Shown in pieces: positions 37,135-49,800 of a stretch of DNA of 64,000 bases. The notes below the pieces were generated by a model. That model saw only the letters and a list, made by a program, of their open reading frames with translations, did not search any database and was not told where the DNA came from. Each line of letters begins with the position of its first letter. Positions within the stretch are counted from its first letter, which is position 1. Source of the DNA: Onchocerca volvulus (taxonomy: Eukaryota > Nematoda > Chromadorea > Rhabditida > Onchocercidae); contig HG738140.1 of assembly GCA_000499405.2 (NCBI GenBank), positions 1,817,024 through 1,881,023 on the forward strand, given 5' to 3'. Position numbers and translations under genes: made by a program.

Positions 37135-40100
37135 ATGGATAAAATATATCGAAATTCTCGAATACTTATTATTGTTGGTGCTATAAGTGTTGTGAATGCA
37201 TTTTTGGCTGGTTGTATTCAAGCCGAAAAATCGTATCATACGGAGCATTTTACGAATACTCATTGGATTACTATTATATCACTCTTTGCTGGTATTGCTT
37301 CATGGTTATGTCCATCATTTAACATTTTATCCAGTTCATTTATCTTTGTTATCATCGTTGATATATTCGCTTTGGCTATCTGTTCTGCTACAGTAATTGC
37401 CGATTTCTTCAATATTATTGCGATTTGCAAGGATTTTAGTATATTGGCAGCGAATACCTTCTTAACAAGAATACAGGTATGACTATTTTTTATCAATTCA
37501 GTATCACGTATTTTTTATCATTTCATTATTACGACGTGATTGTCGGTATATTGTGTGATAGAGACGAATCCCTGTTGAGAAAAATTTTATTGATTGACGG
37601 AGGAGTGATTCTTCGTTTATGTTACAAGCAATTATTAGACAATATCCAAGTAAATTGATTATTGCGTTATTCTTTCCTTTATCGCTTGTAGAGAGAGAAT
37701 ACTGCTCAACTGAAGTATCGGATTGTTGCTACTGCCACTGTATCGCTTTAAAACTCGAACTGTTGCTATTGCTGTGTCGGTGTGTCGGTATAAGAACTCC
37801 GAACTTGAACTGAACTCCAGTTCTAAATCCTGACCTTTTAAAAACTTTCGGGGTTCCTCTCCCTTATCTGATCTCCATTGTGTTGTCTCTTGATTGGTTG
37901 ATTCACTTTGTTTATCTGTGGATTGGAGCGTTTTGGCGGCAAACATGTTTTTTTTGGTGGTAAACACGTTTATCGGCCTGTTGGTTCCTTTGATTTGGTC
38001 AACATCTTCCCGTTATTTGATCTTTAGATATTCTTGTATATATCTTATTACATCTTCCGGATTTTTCCGACAAAGATTACATTCGCATATTAATTGCCGT
38101 TATTTTTTCCTCGACTACTGAAATATAGAAATCATTTCTTTGCTGTAATTGAGCCCATGCCATTCAATCAAGCGACAGATGAACTTTTCAGGTATATATG
38201 TTATTCAGTTAAGAGATAGGTGAATTTTCAGATGTATATGACACATAACGAAGAGATAAATAAACTTTTCAGGTTTACGGTTTACTCAGTTACAGTATGG
38301 TGGATATGATTCTTAGTGCGGTTTCTGTAGCATTAGTTCTACTGATACTTTCATCATGTCATCGAAGTTTTCTGGATATTCAGATGGAAAGACATTCCGT
38401 ACTATTATCAGTGATCGGTTGCGCTCTTATCACTACTTCGACACTTAAATTTTTTTCTTGGTTTGCTGAATTATATATTTTACGTTCAATTGGTAATATC
38501 ATTCGTTATACATTCATACATTATACCATTGATGAACCTCTTTGGATTGCACTTAATATTGCCGTTGGTACGTCTTTTTTACGTCTCATAACTTTCTCCA
38601 ATATCTTCATTAATTTGCTTATTAAATTATTGCTCCTCATTTATTTACTTAATTAGTTATGATTAACCAAAATGTTAAAATTAAAATGTTTTTTAGTAAA
38701 TTGCTAATTATTATTACCATTTAAGATATTTTGTATACATTACTGTTTACTTGGTTATAAATTGTCGAGATGTTATTATCAAATTTTCTTTTTTTTTGAT
38801 AAATTTCTTATTGACATTTTTATTTAAGGTATTTTATGTATATTACGAGTTCCAAAAAATTCTCCAACACGAATAATAACTTTTTGCCTTTCCTCAATAA
38901 GCATTTATCCAGCTATTACTTATTTATGGATTGATTATCGATGGTTTTCTAATGCTGTGGTTTGATTTTTTGCTTCAGTCAAAGCTTACATTTTGAAAAT
39001 TTTAAAAGCTTAAAAAATTTTAAATCATAATTTTAACTTGAAATGAATTTTGCAGATTTCTGGGAGAGGATTTTTGAAATGGACACCAGATTGGTTAGCA
39101 GTGCTTAATTTAAATACTGGCATTATCCATATTTTATTGTTGATTATTCTAACTTTGACACTTATCAATTCGTTTGAACAATCACTTCATATGAATTTCT
39201 CATCTCAAATTCGAACATTTCTCTTCATCTCAGGTACAATTAAATTCATGCTAATCATTGAGATATTATCGTCATTGGCCAAGGATAAATGTTTTGGCAT
39301 TAGCATATATTTACTGACCAAGGAGAATTAGTTTGGCACTATCATATATTCATTGATCAAGGATAAATGATCCGACATTATCATATATTTATCGGCCAAG
39401 GATAAATGATCCGACCATAATTTTGTTGATGGCTATCACAATAATGATTTGATCATCGTGATAATCATATCACAATCTTACGTGACGTATAGACGTCATG
39501 GCCTAATGTACAGACGAATTACTTTTGATAATATCGACGAAATTCTGATGATTGCAACAGTAGATTATAAGAATACTATAATTTTTCTACTTTGATTTCA
39601 CATTTATTGACGTTTATGGATTCTATTAACGAAAGCACTTTGTATTTTGCATGATAATTGTAATTTAAGCAAGTATAAAGTTTTAAATTATATATACGAT
39701 AATTCCGGAAGATTTTTTTGAATCTAAAAAAAGAAAAATTCATTTTGAACAAATGGAATTCTTTTAGGTATTATAGCAGGTGTAATTTCAATGGCACTTT
39801 TTCTGTTCGATATTGTATCGATTCGTTTAGAAGCATTTTATAAAATTTTTCATGGTAATGAACAAAAAACGCCATTTTTGACGATCTTATGTAGTGCATT
39901 TCTATTCTTTGCTTCCACTAGAGAGGTCAATTTCTTCGTGATCCCTGCATTGTATGTTTGACATTAAATAATTTCTCTTAAATTCCTTAAATTTTATAAA
40001 TTTTTCCAAAATAATTTTTAATCATCGTTTGAGAATGAATAAGATAATTTTGATGAAATTATGGATTTCATTTTTACATATTACTTTAAATATTACAAAC

Positions 40101-41968
40101 GATTATTAAAATATTACTTTAAATGTAAATGATAAAAAATTTTACTTCCATTACTTTGCAAAGAATATAAAAGAAAAGAAAAAAAAAAAAAAGGATAAAT
40201 TCTATTGCAAATGGAAATTTTTGATAAAAAAATTTTCAAATTTTATTCATTTTAGACTAACAACATTATTATTTTGCATTCAATCAACAATTTTTCTACT
40301 CATCTCATATCTTTATTTATCATGGAATGGTTATTATGCTGAAGAAGTTTGTGAATTATTTTATCGTGGTTCTGCTTGGTGTACCAATTATTTGACTATA
40401 TCTGGTACCGTATTTCATTTCATCGAAACACTTCTACATTTTTCTGTTTTTATTGCATCTTCTGCCTTAGCCTACATCATCTGGCGAGTGATACAAATCA
40501 ATCCACGTCGTGGTGCCTATAATATTGATGCAAAAAATATGGCAGCTGTTAAATTGGAAAAATTGATTGAGGTAAGGTTTGAATTTAAAAAAAAAAAAAA
40601 AAATTTAAAGATTTCTTATCTATATAAAACATAAACAATAAATGAAATTGTTCGTTGTGGCTTTTGACAAAATATTTCAAATTCTTTATCGATTGATATG
40701 AAATTTTTAAACAAAATTGCATTCGAATAGGTGCGTATTTTTATGTAGATATACTTACTTTTTCTTCATCTGTCATATCTGTGACAGGTAAAAATAAGCG
40801 AGCAAAATTTTTATTTATATATACTAGCTGAACTGACCACGTGAAATATGGCCGATTACAGCTATATAATAATAAAATTTTTTTAATGAAAAACACGAAG
40901 AATTATAACTTAATCATGAAAAACATAAAAAATAGAAATAAAAATACTTTTTCTATATTTTAATAATTTGATAAAAAAGAATTATTTAATCATTAAGTGG
41001 ACTAATTCTGACTAAATCTATAAATTATATATTCATTAGTTATAGCACTTTCTTTTTTTTAACGCAATTTAAAAAATTAAATTCAATGTGTAATATGATT
41101 CTTAGTGATTATATAATTAATTATGGATTAGATAATGATCATTAACCAGTTTTTGTCAAAAATTTGATCTGAATAATTTCTAAGATTTTTAATAAATGTG
41201 TTTAAAATAAAAAAATTGCAGAAAATTGGTTTGGCTTTAGTAATTGCTGGTATCGTGGTACTCATTGTTACTATGCATGAATTTATATGGGATTCATCGA
41301 GACATCCATTAATTACTCTTCTTACTTCACTTTATCATGTCTCTCTTACTATAACTCTTCTTATTTTTCCTATCTATCAGGTATGTCAACCAGGATCAAT
41401 TAGTTATTTCAAAGAGAATTATATTATGTAAAAACTTTTGAATTAAAATATTTAAGATATTATCATAGTTATTGTGACATCACTAAAATGTAACTAATAA
41501 CCATATATTCCACGAATGATGATAACTAATCACATAAATTTTCTTATTACAGGTTGTTGTTAGTCGAGATCTATATGCAAATTTATTGCACTGTACATGT
41601 TTGTTGATGATTAGCGCAGTCCGTTTTGTGGATATCTTAACACAGCTAGACTATCGAAATACTGGTATTGAATTTTAAATTTTAGCAAGAAATCCAATTT
41701 CAGAATGAAAATGATTTTAAGACATCCTGAAAATGTGTGATTTCTTATAGGTGAAGCAACAACTTGGTCATGGAGAATACACAATACAACAGAAGTGTTT
41801 GCATTGGGTGCTCATTTTGCAACAATCGTATGGTGTCTTAGGATTCTTGATATAGTTGATTATACTAGAATTTCTCATATACCACAGCGTTTTGTAGAAT
41901 TCAGAAATCCATTGAGTACAGATCAAACAACTGTTCAACAGTTTAATTACTCGTTTCAAGATGTGTAA
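37135..41968 (+). CDS. Unrecognised polytopic membrane protein, 644 aa
   Basis: Nine exons with closed phases: 37135-37476, 38273-38567, 38829-38959, 39056-39233, 39768-39951, 40256-40571, 41222-41380, 41553-41664, 41751-41968 (TAA). More than ten hydrophobic segments run through the whole protein, with short polar loops; typical stretches are ILIIVGAISVV near residue 10, SFIFVIIVDIFALAI near 65-80, and ALVIAGIVVLIV in exon 7. The arrangement suggests repeated four-helix units rather than one known transporter fold. No signal peptide is clearly separate from the first helix. I do not recognise the family; otopetrins and neurotransmitter-type transporters were considered without a convincing motif. 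Introns carry repeats R2 (intron 1), a 39-bp minisatellite (intron 4) and R1 (intron 6). It converges on SRP72; an AATAAA lies at 42248-42253. The gene model is well supported by phase; the function is unknown. Confidence 0.82.
37550..38100 (+). repeat. Dispersed repeat R2, copy b, in intron 1 of the orphan membrane gene
   Basis: Less AT-rich than its surroundings, with GTTGCTATTGCTGTGTCGG, a CTGATCTCCATT block, and GAGCGTTTTGGCGGCAAAC. It matches copy a (6960-7260) directly and copy c (63615-63715) in inverse orientation. A 102-aa minus-strand frame lies across it but lacks any known domain. Confidence 0.6.
38185..38272 (+). repeat. Triplicated splice-acceptor segment, period about 40 bp
   Basis: TTTTCAG occurs at 38185-38191, 38225-38231 and 38266-38272, each in a similar context (a GATAAATGAAC-like lead and a (A/G)T(A/T)TATG-like tail). 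Only the third keeps the reading frame; the first leads to a stop after six codons and the second shifts frame to an early stop. Confidence 0.75.
39277..39415. repeat. Minisatellite, about 39-bp unit, 3.5 copies
   Basis: Units share CCAAGGATAAATG, a CATTATCATATATT-like stretch and ATTGATC/GGCC ends. Lies in intron 4 of the orphan membrane gene, starting just after the donor of the exon that ends at 39233. Confidence 0.75.
40640..40862 (+). repeat. Dispersed repeat R1, copy b
   Basis: In intron 6 of the orphan membrane gene. It has TTCGTTGTGG, a GCATTCGAATAGGTGCGTAT block, ATCTGTGACAGGTAAAAATA and an end with CTAGCTGAACTGACC and CACGTGAAATATGGCC. Same strand as the other copies. Confidence 0.8.
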
Positions 41969-42581
41969 TACCATATACTAAAAAAGACTTTCAGCCATAT
42001 GAATGTTTCTTTTTTTTGTTAGGAAAAAAAATTCGAATATTTTAGGTAATTTTAAACATTTGTACAACTGATTATATAAGAATGTAAATATTATATGGTT
42101 TAGAAATCAGACTATGTTTCTTTTCATTTTTCAAGATTATTTATATTTTTTATTTTGGATACATGTCAGAGATGTGACACAGATGATGTATGCAAGGAAA
42201 AAAAATTTTTTTAAACCTTTAAAAAACCATTAAATTGAGGAAACTAAAATAAAAGTAAAAATGGAATCATAGAACGAGAAATAATTATTAGTGAATATAC
42301 CTTTTTACAAATCTAATATCTAATTGTAAATTATTTCCAAGATTTATTTGTTGAAAATGTAATAAAACAAATTCCAGAAATTGAATGGATTTCTAAAAAA
42401 AAAACAGTGAAGCAAGAAGTGCACTATAGTTTAGCAAGAGTTCAACATAGTGAAGCCCAAATAAAATGAATTTTTTAAGAAGTATCTTTTCACAAACCAA
42501 ACAAAAACAAAACAAAAAAAAAAAAACCTAGGGTGTAAATCTAGTTAACACACTTTTTCTAGATATACATATCTCCTATAA
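41969..42581. other. Convergent 3' region, orphan membrane gene and SRP72
   Basis: Contains plus-strand AATAAA at 42248-42253 for the membrane gene and a minus-strand equivalent (TTTATT at 42343-42348) for SRP72. Nothing else is seen. Confidence 0.6.
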
Positions 42582-45500
42582 TTACCACTTGTTACCCGTC
42601 TTTTTCTTTTTCTTTTTTTGTTGCTGACCAGCTGGTCTTTGTTGACGTGGACCTTCTATACCCATCGCTGGACCTGATAAATGTGACGGATTGCTAGCTT
42701 TCGTCGTCACTGTTACTGGTTCCCTAAAAAATCGACTTGATATCTATTAACAAATCTAAAATTAGATACCACAATATAAAAAAGATCTTTGATGCATAAT
42801 CAGGACAGAAACTCATAAAAGTTCAAAAACGCACATTTTTGGAGAGGAGCTAACTGCTCCCTGTGTGCCTCGGCCAATATCACGATCACGATGTTTTTTG
42901 TTGAGTTTTTTCCTATACGCTGTACGTTCTTGTTTTGGTAACCAGCGTTCCGGATCAGGAGGTACTTTCGGGTCGAAGTTTTTCGGTAAGATAACTTTCC
43001 GCTTACGTTTGTGTGCTCTCTTTTTACCAGTAATTATCTCCTGAAAGAATATATTTTTGTGACTAAATAAATAGAAATAGTAAAATATATGGTAAATAAA
43101 GAATTTTATAGGACTCTCATTCCTGTAATTCACATTAAAAAATTTTCATCAATAAATCTTAGCAATAATTATAGTAAGAGTATTGACTGCATACCCAAGT
43201 TAGTAATGCCAAGTCTAAATATATGTTGACAATGTTAATAAAAAAAAAGAAAAAAGGCTGAACACATTTCAAACCCTTAATCTACTGATCCAGTACCAAG
43301 TTCGTCTGCATCTGCGCTTATCTAATCAAAAAAAAAAAAGTGTTGGAACTAACAGCATCAGGAGTTTCTATTTTCGATTCTTTCTTCTGACGATAACGTT
43401 CACCATATAAAATAAAACCAGAATTCTCCAGCACGTCAACATCGATATCTGTATTACTCTCTTGTGGAAATACTTTTGCCAATAATTCTTCAGCTCGTGG
43501 TGTATTAAATGTTGAATAAGCTTTAATTAAACTACACATTATTTGCATATCATTAGGACGAAGTTCAGATAATTTTTCCAAATATTCTGCAGCAGAACGA
43601 TAATCTTCTAATTGAATATTGAGTGAAGCAATTTCCTCTAATATTGCAACGCGAGCTTCCTCATTTTTTGCCGAGTTCAAAGCAGATTTTAGAAGATCCA
43701 GAGCCAACTGCAATCAAACTTCTATTCAAAATACGAAAGACACAAATATCACAATCAAAAAGCACTTTTCATGGCAATGAGAAGTCCGATTTCTTATATG
43801 ATATTGACAAAGATTAGGTAAAGAGATTACGATTGATCATACATTTTGCTGATTTGTGGCCAAAAGGAGAGCGACTCTCAACTGCAAAATTGCAGGACAA
43901 GATAATAAATCTGGAGATACTTCATTTAATGCAAGACTGGCATCTTCCAATTTCCCTGTAAATTGAAAAAAAAATTTTTTTTTAATGATTAAATACTGGA
44001 AATCATTGATTTATTAGCTGATAATCATTGTAAGGAGTGTCTAATAATCATTATTGCTCGTTTAAAGAAAAAAAACAAAAAAACAAAGAAGTAATATGCA
44101 TAAAAACAAGACCAGCATAGACCTCTTGAGGAAAGTTCGCAATGTCGCCACCAAAAATTTTAAGTACTGACTAAATGTCGATAATATAAATGCCAAAAAT
44201 AATTTATTATACTTCGCTAGTCAGTTCTCTTTCGAAGAAACAGCTGATTTCAATAATACGAGAAATAGAGAAATAAAACTACAAGCCTTCTGGAAAACTA
44301 TAAAAAAGAGAATCTGGATTGGATTAAGTTACATGTAAACCTTCATCAAGCAAAACTTGAACTGCCGTCAATTTCGCTTCTTTTGACGGATCGTCCTTGA
44401 GAATTGCAAGTGCTTTTTGTAGCTCTTTCGAACGAACATAGAGTGCTGCTTCTATTAATGTCACTTCAGTAGAAGAACCATATTTTTTGATAAATTCTTC
44501 AAGAGTTCGACGACACGGTTCACGCTGGTTCGAAAAAAGATGCATCAGAGCCTAAATTACTTTAAAAAATAACATGGCAATTTTAAGCAGATAAAAAAGG
44601 AAATTATAGAAAAAGTGCGCAAAGTACGGTAAAGTAAAAGCATCTAAAGTAAGGTGAAAATAAATAGGTAGGTAAAGTATGCATTAAAAAGTACGTGTTT
44701 AAAAATAAGTACGTAAAATAACTCCATTATTTCTGGAATAAAATGTGAAATCAAGTCTAGCTTTTGTAATTAATCATTCATCAATAATAGATGCTATCGC
44801 TAATCATACTCTTGATTAGTAAAAGATGTTTATACGAAATTTTTTAGAATGAGGACCTGATTTAATAGAAGAACACGTCGTTGTCGAGCTGTAAGCTTAG
44901 AACTCTCAACCTGCAGTGCAGTTTTTAACTTTTTTCGCGCCTCTAACAAATTTTGTTCCGCACGACACGACGGTATATTGTTGGCGACCATTGCGATAAC
45001 GCATTTGTCTGACGGACTAAAATGACAGACTTCATTTCTAAACTTCAACATCTTTTTAAATCAACGATAATTTAAATTTTACTGACTTAAGATTTTGAAC
45101 TCGTAAATATATTTTTAATGCATCGTCTTTTCTGCCCAGCATCTGAAGAACAAATGCTTTCTGGACTCGAATCACGGACAACTCCTCCTCGATTTCTTCC
45201 TCCGATAAACCTTCTTCTATTAACGTATTACTGCATAGCTCTGAAGAAGAATATTGCAGTCATCCATACGTTAAGATAAAACATAAAATGTATTGAAAAT
45301 ATGCAAATATCTATAAATGTACAAGTTATGAGATGAACAAACAAACAAACAAACTTTCAGCTTTTTCAAGAAATTTCAGTGCTTGTGCATATCCACCTGA
45401 CTCAATCAACTGACAAGCACTGTTATATAGCTGCTCAAATGTATCCAGATGTGATGGTGGTTGCTAAAAAAAAAACGCCAAAAGTTTATTATTCTATAAT

Positions 45501-46888
45501 TTAGAAGATTATGATTTAAAATTATCTTTCCTCTTTTCTTTATCCTTTTGCTTTCGCTTCATCTTTTTTTATCCTTTTGCTTACCATTCTCAATTTTTTG
45601 AGTCATGCGGACTTTGTCTTTTTTGTTGTGACAAATAAAATAGCAATGAGTATGACTTCTAGCAACCAATACTACACAGCTTTCTAATGTCTTGCTTAAA
45701 TACCTCAAATCGCCATTCTTATTTTTTTTTAAATACCTCAAATCGCCAGCCGATATTAACACTTTTTGTTTATTTCTAGCTGTAAAACATAAAAACCTGC
45801 TGATGGCCATTGGCTTGCAATTGCGCAATTGTTGCGATCAAATTGGCGCAACGTTCTTCATCGTATTCATCCGAATGATTTTTCAATAAGGTCCTAAAAG
45901 TAAAAATAAATGTAAAAATTCCGTCCCTCTAGTATATCAATTTGATTCGAAAATCTAAAAAAAAAAACTTAAAAGCTTATTATGAAGTCAAAAACCTTAC
46001 AAATAAAGTACTGAAAATATTGAGAAAAAGATACATAAATATTTTCAAAGCTTCATCAAAACGTTCAGCACGATAAAGTAATTGTGCTTTCAGCTCCATG
46101 CAACGATAATCATCTTCTGAAGCCTTATTGAGTGTTTCTAGTGCAGCAGCATCTTCTTGCATTCGATATAAAACATATGCTTTTTCAAACAGACAATCTC
46201 TGAAACTTGGAACTATGAAGAACATCAAGAATCGATTCAAATTTTGTTAGATTCTTCAAAAGTAAATTTTCATTAAATGGAATACACTAATAATGAGTAC
46301 AGCATATTAAAGTGAGCAAAAAAGAGAATTATTAATGATAAAATAATATAAAAACACAATTACCCCATATGATGAGGTGGAGTTTTCTTGATCAAAGTAA
46401 GTGCTTCATCCAATCGACTAAGTTGTATAAGTGCTACCAATTTGCATTTAAATGCTAATGTTTCTTTTGGAAATGTACGTAGCACTGAAATCAGAATTAT
46501 TGAACGAATAATTCACTTTAAATATTATCATTAAAACCTTGGATAGATTAAAAATCGCAGACAATTGATATAAAGATAAAATAAGGAAAAAGTATGGCAT
46601 AGAAAAATATACACAGAGACAAAAGAAACAAGATAAAATGAATAGCAATAGATAGATAGATGATTAGTTAGCTAATTAATTATCAATAAATTAAACTGAA
46701 CAATTAATTGCTTTAATTAATTAAACTTTATTTGAGCACTAATTGGACTTAAAGAAGTATATTTATCAATATATATATTTCAATAATTTACCTTTATTGG
46801 CAATTTTCAATGTTTTATCATAATCGGCGCTAGTATCTGCTTTAGCAAGCTCAATGAAGCATTGTTTTGCAGCATTCTCCAAGACCAT
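42582..46888 (-). CDS. SRP72: SRP72, signal recognition particle 72-kDa subunit
   Basis: SRP72 binds SRP RNA with SRP68 in the cytosolic particle that targets ribosomes to the ER. Predicted 654 aa (human 671). Exons: 46888-46792, 46484-46364, 46199-46035, 45893-45797, 45463-45355, 45240-45087, 45016-44857, 44551-44341, 43955-43843, 43707-43354, 43321-43286, 43040-42835, 42723-42582 (TAA). The N-terminal two thirds are TPR-like helical repeats (blocks such as SRLDEALTL, FEKAYVLYRM, EEGLSEEEIEEE). The C-terminal RNA-binding region has the basic cluster KKRAHKRKRK (545-554) and the hallmark PDPERWLP (567-574), then GRGTQGA and a lysine-rich tail ending GNKW. The ATG lies 10 bases after a TATACAG acceptor (AG 46900-46899), a likely trans-splice site. 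An ACGT-rich cluster lies 350 bp upstream. Confidence 0.96.
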
Positions 46889-49800
46889 TACTGATTACCT
46901 GTATATAAAATTAAAAATAGAAAAGCATAATTTCACATCAAACGGAGACGTACAGAGCTTCGAAAGGTCATAGTTCAATCACTAAATAATTCTGATCAAT
47001 TTAAATGGCTGACAAATCGATACATACACTATTAAGTGTTCATTTCTACTTACTTTCTCATTTTTAATGGGAAGGAAGAAATTGTTAAAAACATTAATTT
47101 ATGCATTTGATATCAACAAGCTGATCATAGAGTTACTTATCATATTGTCAACATAACGATACAATTCTGTATAGTTTATGAAGATCAAAAATAAAAAAAA
47201 ATAAGCCTGGAATAATATTTAGCCGTAACAAATAGATGATCATTTCACTTTTCACGTCCGCACGTATCACGTACTTACGATCAGTAAACACAGACATGAC
47301 AAAGCGTCACACGTATACATATGTCAACGAAAGATTAACTTGAATATCAGCGGCCATCCGCAAAATATAGACTAGTATTAAAAAAAAAAAAAAAAAAGGA
47401 AAAATACAGACTAGAAAAAGGTTTCAAGTAAATTTTGCCAAGTTCGTAGGAATGCAACTTTTTTGGTAATTCGAAATTTGCATAAAACAATTCAATTTAG
47501 CACATTTGTGTTCTACAAAATTACAATTAATATTATTTTAAAAAAGTTGAGGAAATTAAATCTTTATTGTTAGTTTTAGGCTGTTTGAAAGAAGGTAACT
47601 GTGAGATGTGTTGGAGGAATAAATGGAAGGGAAAGGTAAGATGCAAGGGTAAATAAAGGAATTTTCTAAGATTCCGGGATTTCTAGGATTTTCTGGGATT
47701 TTTGGAACTTCTTTTATCCGTTTTTTAATTCCATTTCGAAGTGATTTTTCAGTTTATTTTACACTTTAAAATACATCAACAAAAATAAGAATTATGGGAA
47801 TCATACACAAGGGTCAGAGAAAAAGGTTCAAGATAATCTATACTAAATGATATGATAGATGGAAATAATTGGTCATCAGTGTTAACACTGATGACCAATA
47901 ACCAAAAAAAAAAATAATAATAATAATTAAAAAAACAAATAACCTTAATAATAAAGGAAAAAAGACCAAAAATCAAGTTTTTTACAAAAAAAAAAAAAAA
48001 AAAACCAGAAACCAAGTTTTTTTCTCAGTTTTTCTTACATCCAACCTCATCTCTTTAATTAGTATGCTTAATTTATCTTTTCTAGAATAGCTAAAATTCA
48101 TTTTCACATTTATTTTTTCAATCCTATTACTTAAATATAAAATATTAATAGAAAATGATAAGTGAAATGATAAGTGATAAAAAAAAAATAAATAAAATTT
48201 TTATAAAAAGGAAGACAAGCAAATTGAAAAAATAAGAGTAGGAATATGTTAACATGCTTTCGTTTTTTTTTTTTTTTTTTTTCGAACTTATGCTAAATTT
48301 TATGCTTTCCAGAGCGGAAGTGCCCAGATTATAGCGCAATCAGAAAATCCGATAATGGAACAAAAATTAAAGTAATTTTCGAAAAGAAATATAAAAACTG
48401 GATAATTGAGAAAGATAATTTTGAATTTTTGAATATTTACTTAGGAAAAAATTAATTAGTGGAAATAATTTTAGAATTTTACGAAAAATTTCAATACTAA
48501 TCTTAAGCTAATAATATTTACTGCAAAATTTTCTTAGCATTATCATATCAAGACTGATGGAATAGGATTTTTGATAATTTTTTGATAACTTTTCTTCTAA
48601 CTGATAATTTTTTGCTAAATGTAATATTGTCGGTAAGTTGGATAAGCTAATTTTTTTAGCATAAAGTTAATTAATGATTTATTAGTGGATGTGTCGATTC
48701 AGAATGGATGAATTTCCAATTCCGGCAAAAACATCTCCGGTACCGATTATGTCCATATCTTCTGGTATGAAAAATACCGATGAATCGTCACCAATAAAAA
48801 AAGCAGAAAGTAATTTTTGAAAGAATATATGGAATAACTGAAATAATTCAGGTGAAGAAAAAATATCGCTGTATTTACTGCAAAATGCATGCATTTTGCA
48901 GTCTGCATGCGAACAATTTATGAGAAAAAAATTTGAATTTATATTAGAATTTCTGCTTTTTTTTTAAGTTGGAAATAAAAAAAGTTCAAAAATCAATAAG
49001 AAAACCAAAAGTGCAATATCAGAATTGAATACATTAAAGGATGTAAGTTTAAAAATTTTTTTCTTCTTTTTTTTTACTGAAAATTTCGCAAAATTTTATT
49101 TTTTTTTTTTCGAAATTAAATTTAAAATTTAAAAATTTTTGATTTTTATGATTGCCGAAAATTATCATCTTATTTCTGGTAGGAATTAAAATTCGATATT
49201 CTATTTTAAAATTGAAATCTAAGAAAAGGAAAATATTGCAATTTTGTTTTCCTCAACGAGGTAAGATAAGATATCACGATATCTACATATCGAGAAAGAT
49301 GAGATTTGAATAAAAATTTAGAGAGGATTTTACGTGAGTAAAATAAACGTAAACGTCAGGTGCCTCATTCAATGCCAACCATCGATGTACCACACGACAA
49401 AACGAAGCGTGACAAATTTTTTCCAAGTGCTGAACTATTATAATTATCACGCACTGTATCAAAATTATACACGTGATGTCACGTGATTATTGTGAAACGT
49501 GATTTTCACGTAATATTATCATGTATTGTATCAAATTTGTTTCTGCATGTTTTCCTTTCAAAACTTATTTTTCATTTCTTGAGAGAATAAAGAAAATTTT
49601 AATCTCCAAGAATTGGCATTCCAGAAAAATGATGTTATCAACAGTTATCAATTATAAAAACCAAGATTCACGTGAGATTTCATTGCTACGTTAAATTTCT
49701 TCTTATCTTGATATTTTCACGTGATAGAGTCACGCTGGAAGCATCAATAGCTTAAACAATAGAAATTTAGTCTTGCGTATGAGCATCGCCAGGCTTCCCA

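Noticed and set aside
37659..37967. 102-aa minus-strand ORF rich in Ser/Gln/Lys
   Set aside because: Lies wholly inside repeat R2 in an intron of the opposite-strand gene; no domain or splice context.
44830..45087. A 31-base intron in SRP72 just before an ATG-TTG-AAG segment
   Set aside because: Too short; a 70-base intron from GTCAGT (45086) to CATTTTAG (45017) gives correct phase and the conserved NPSD join.
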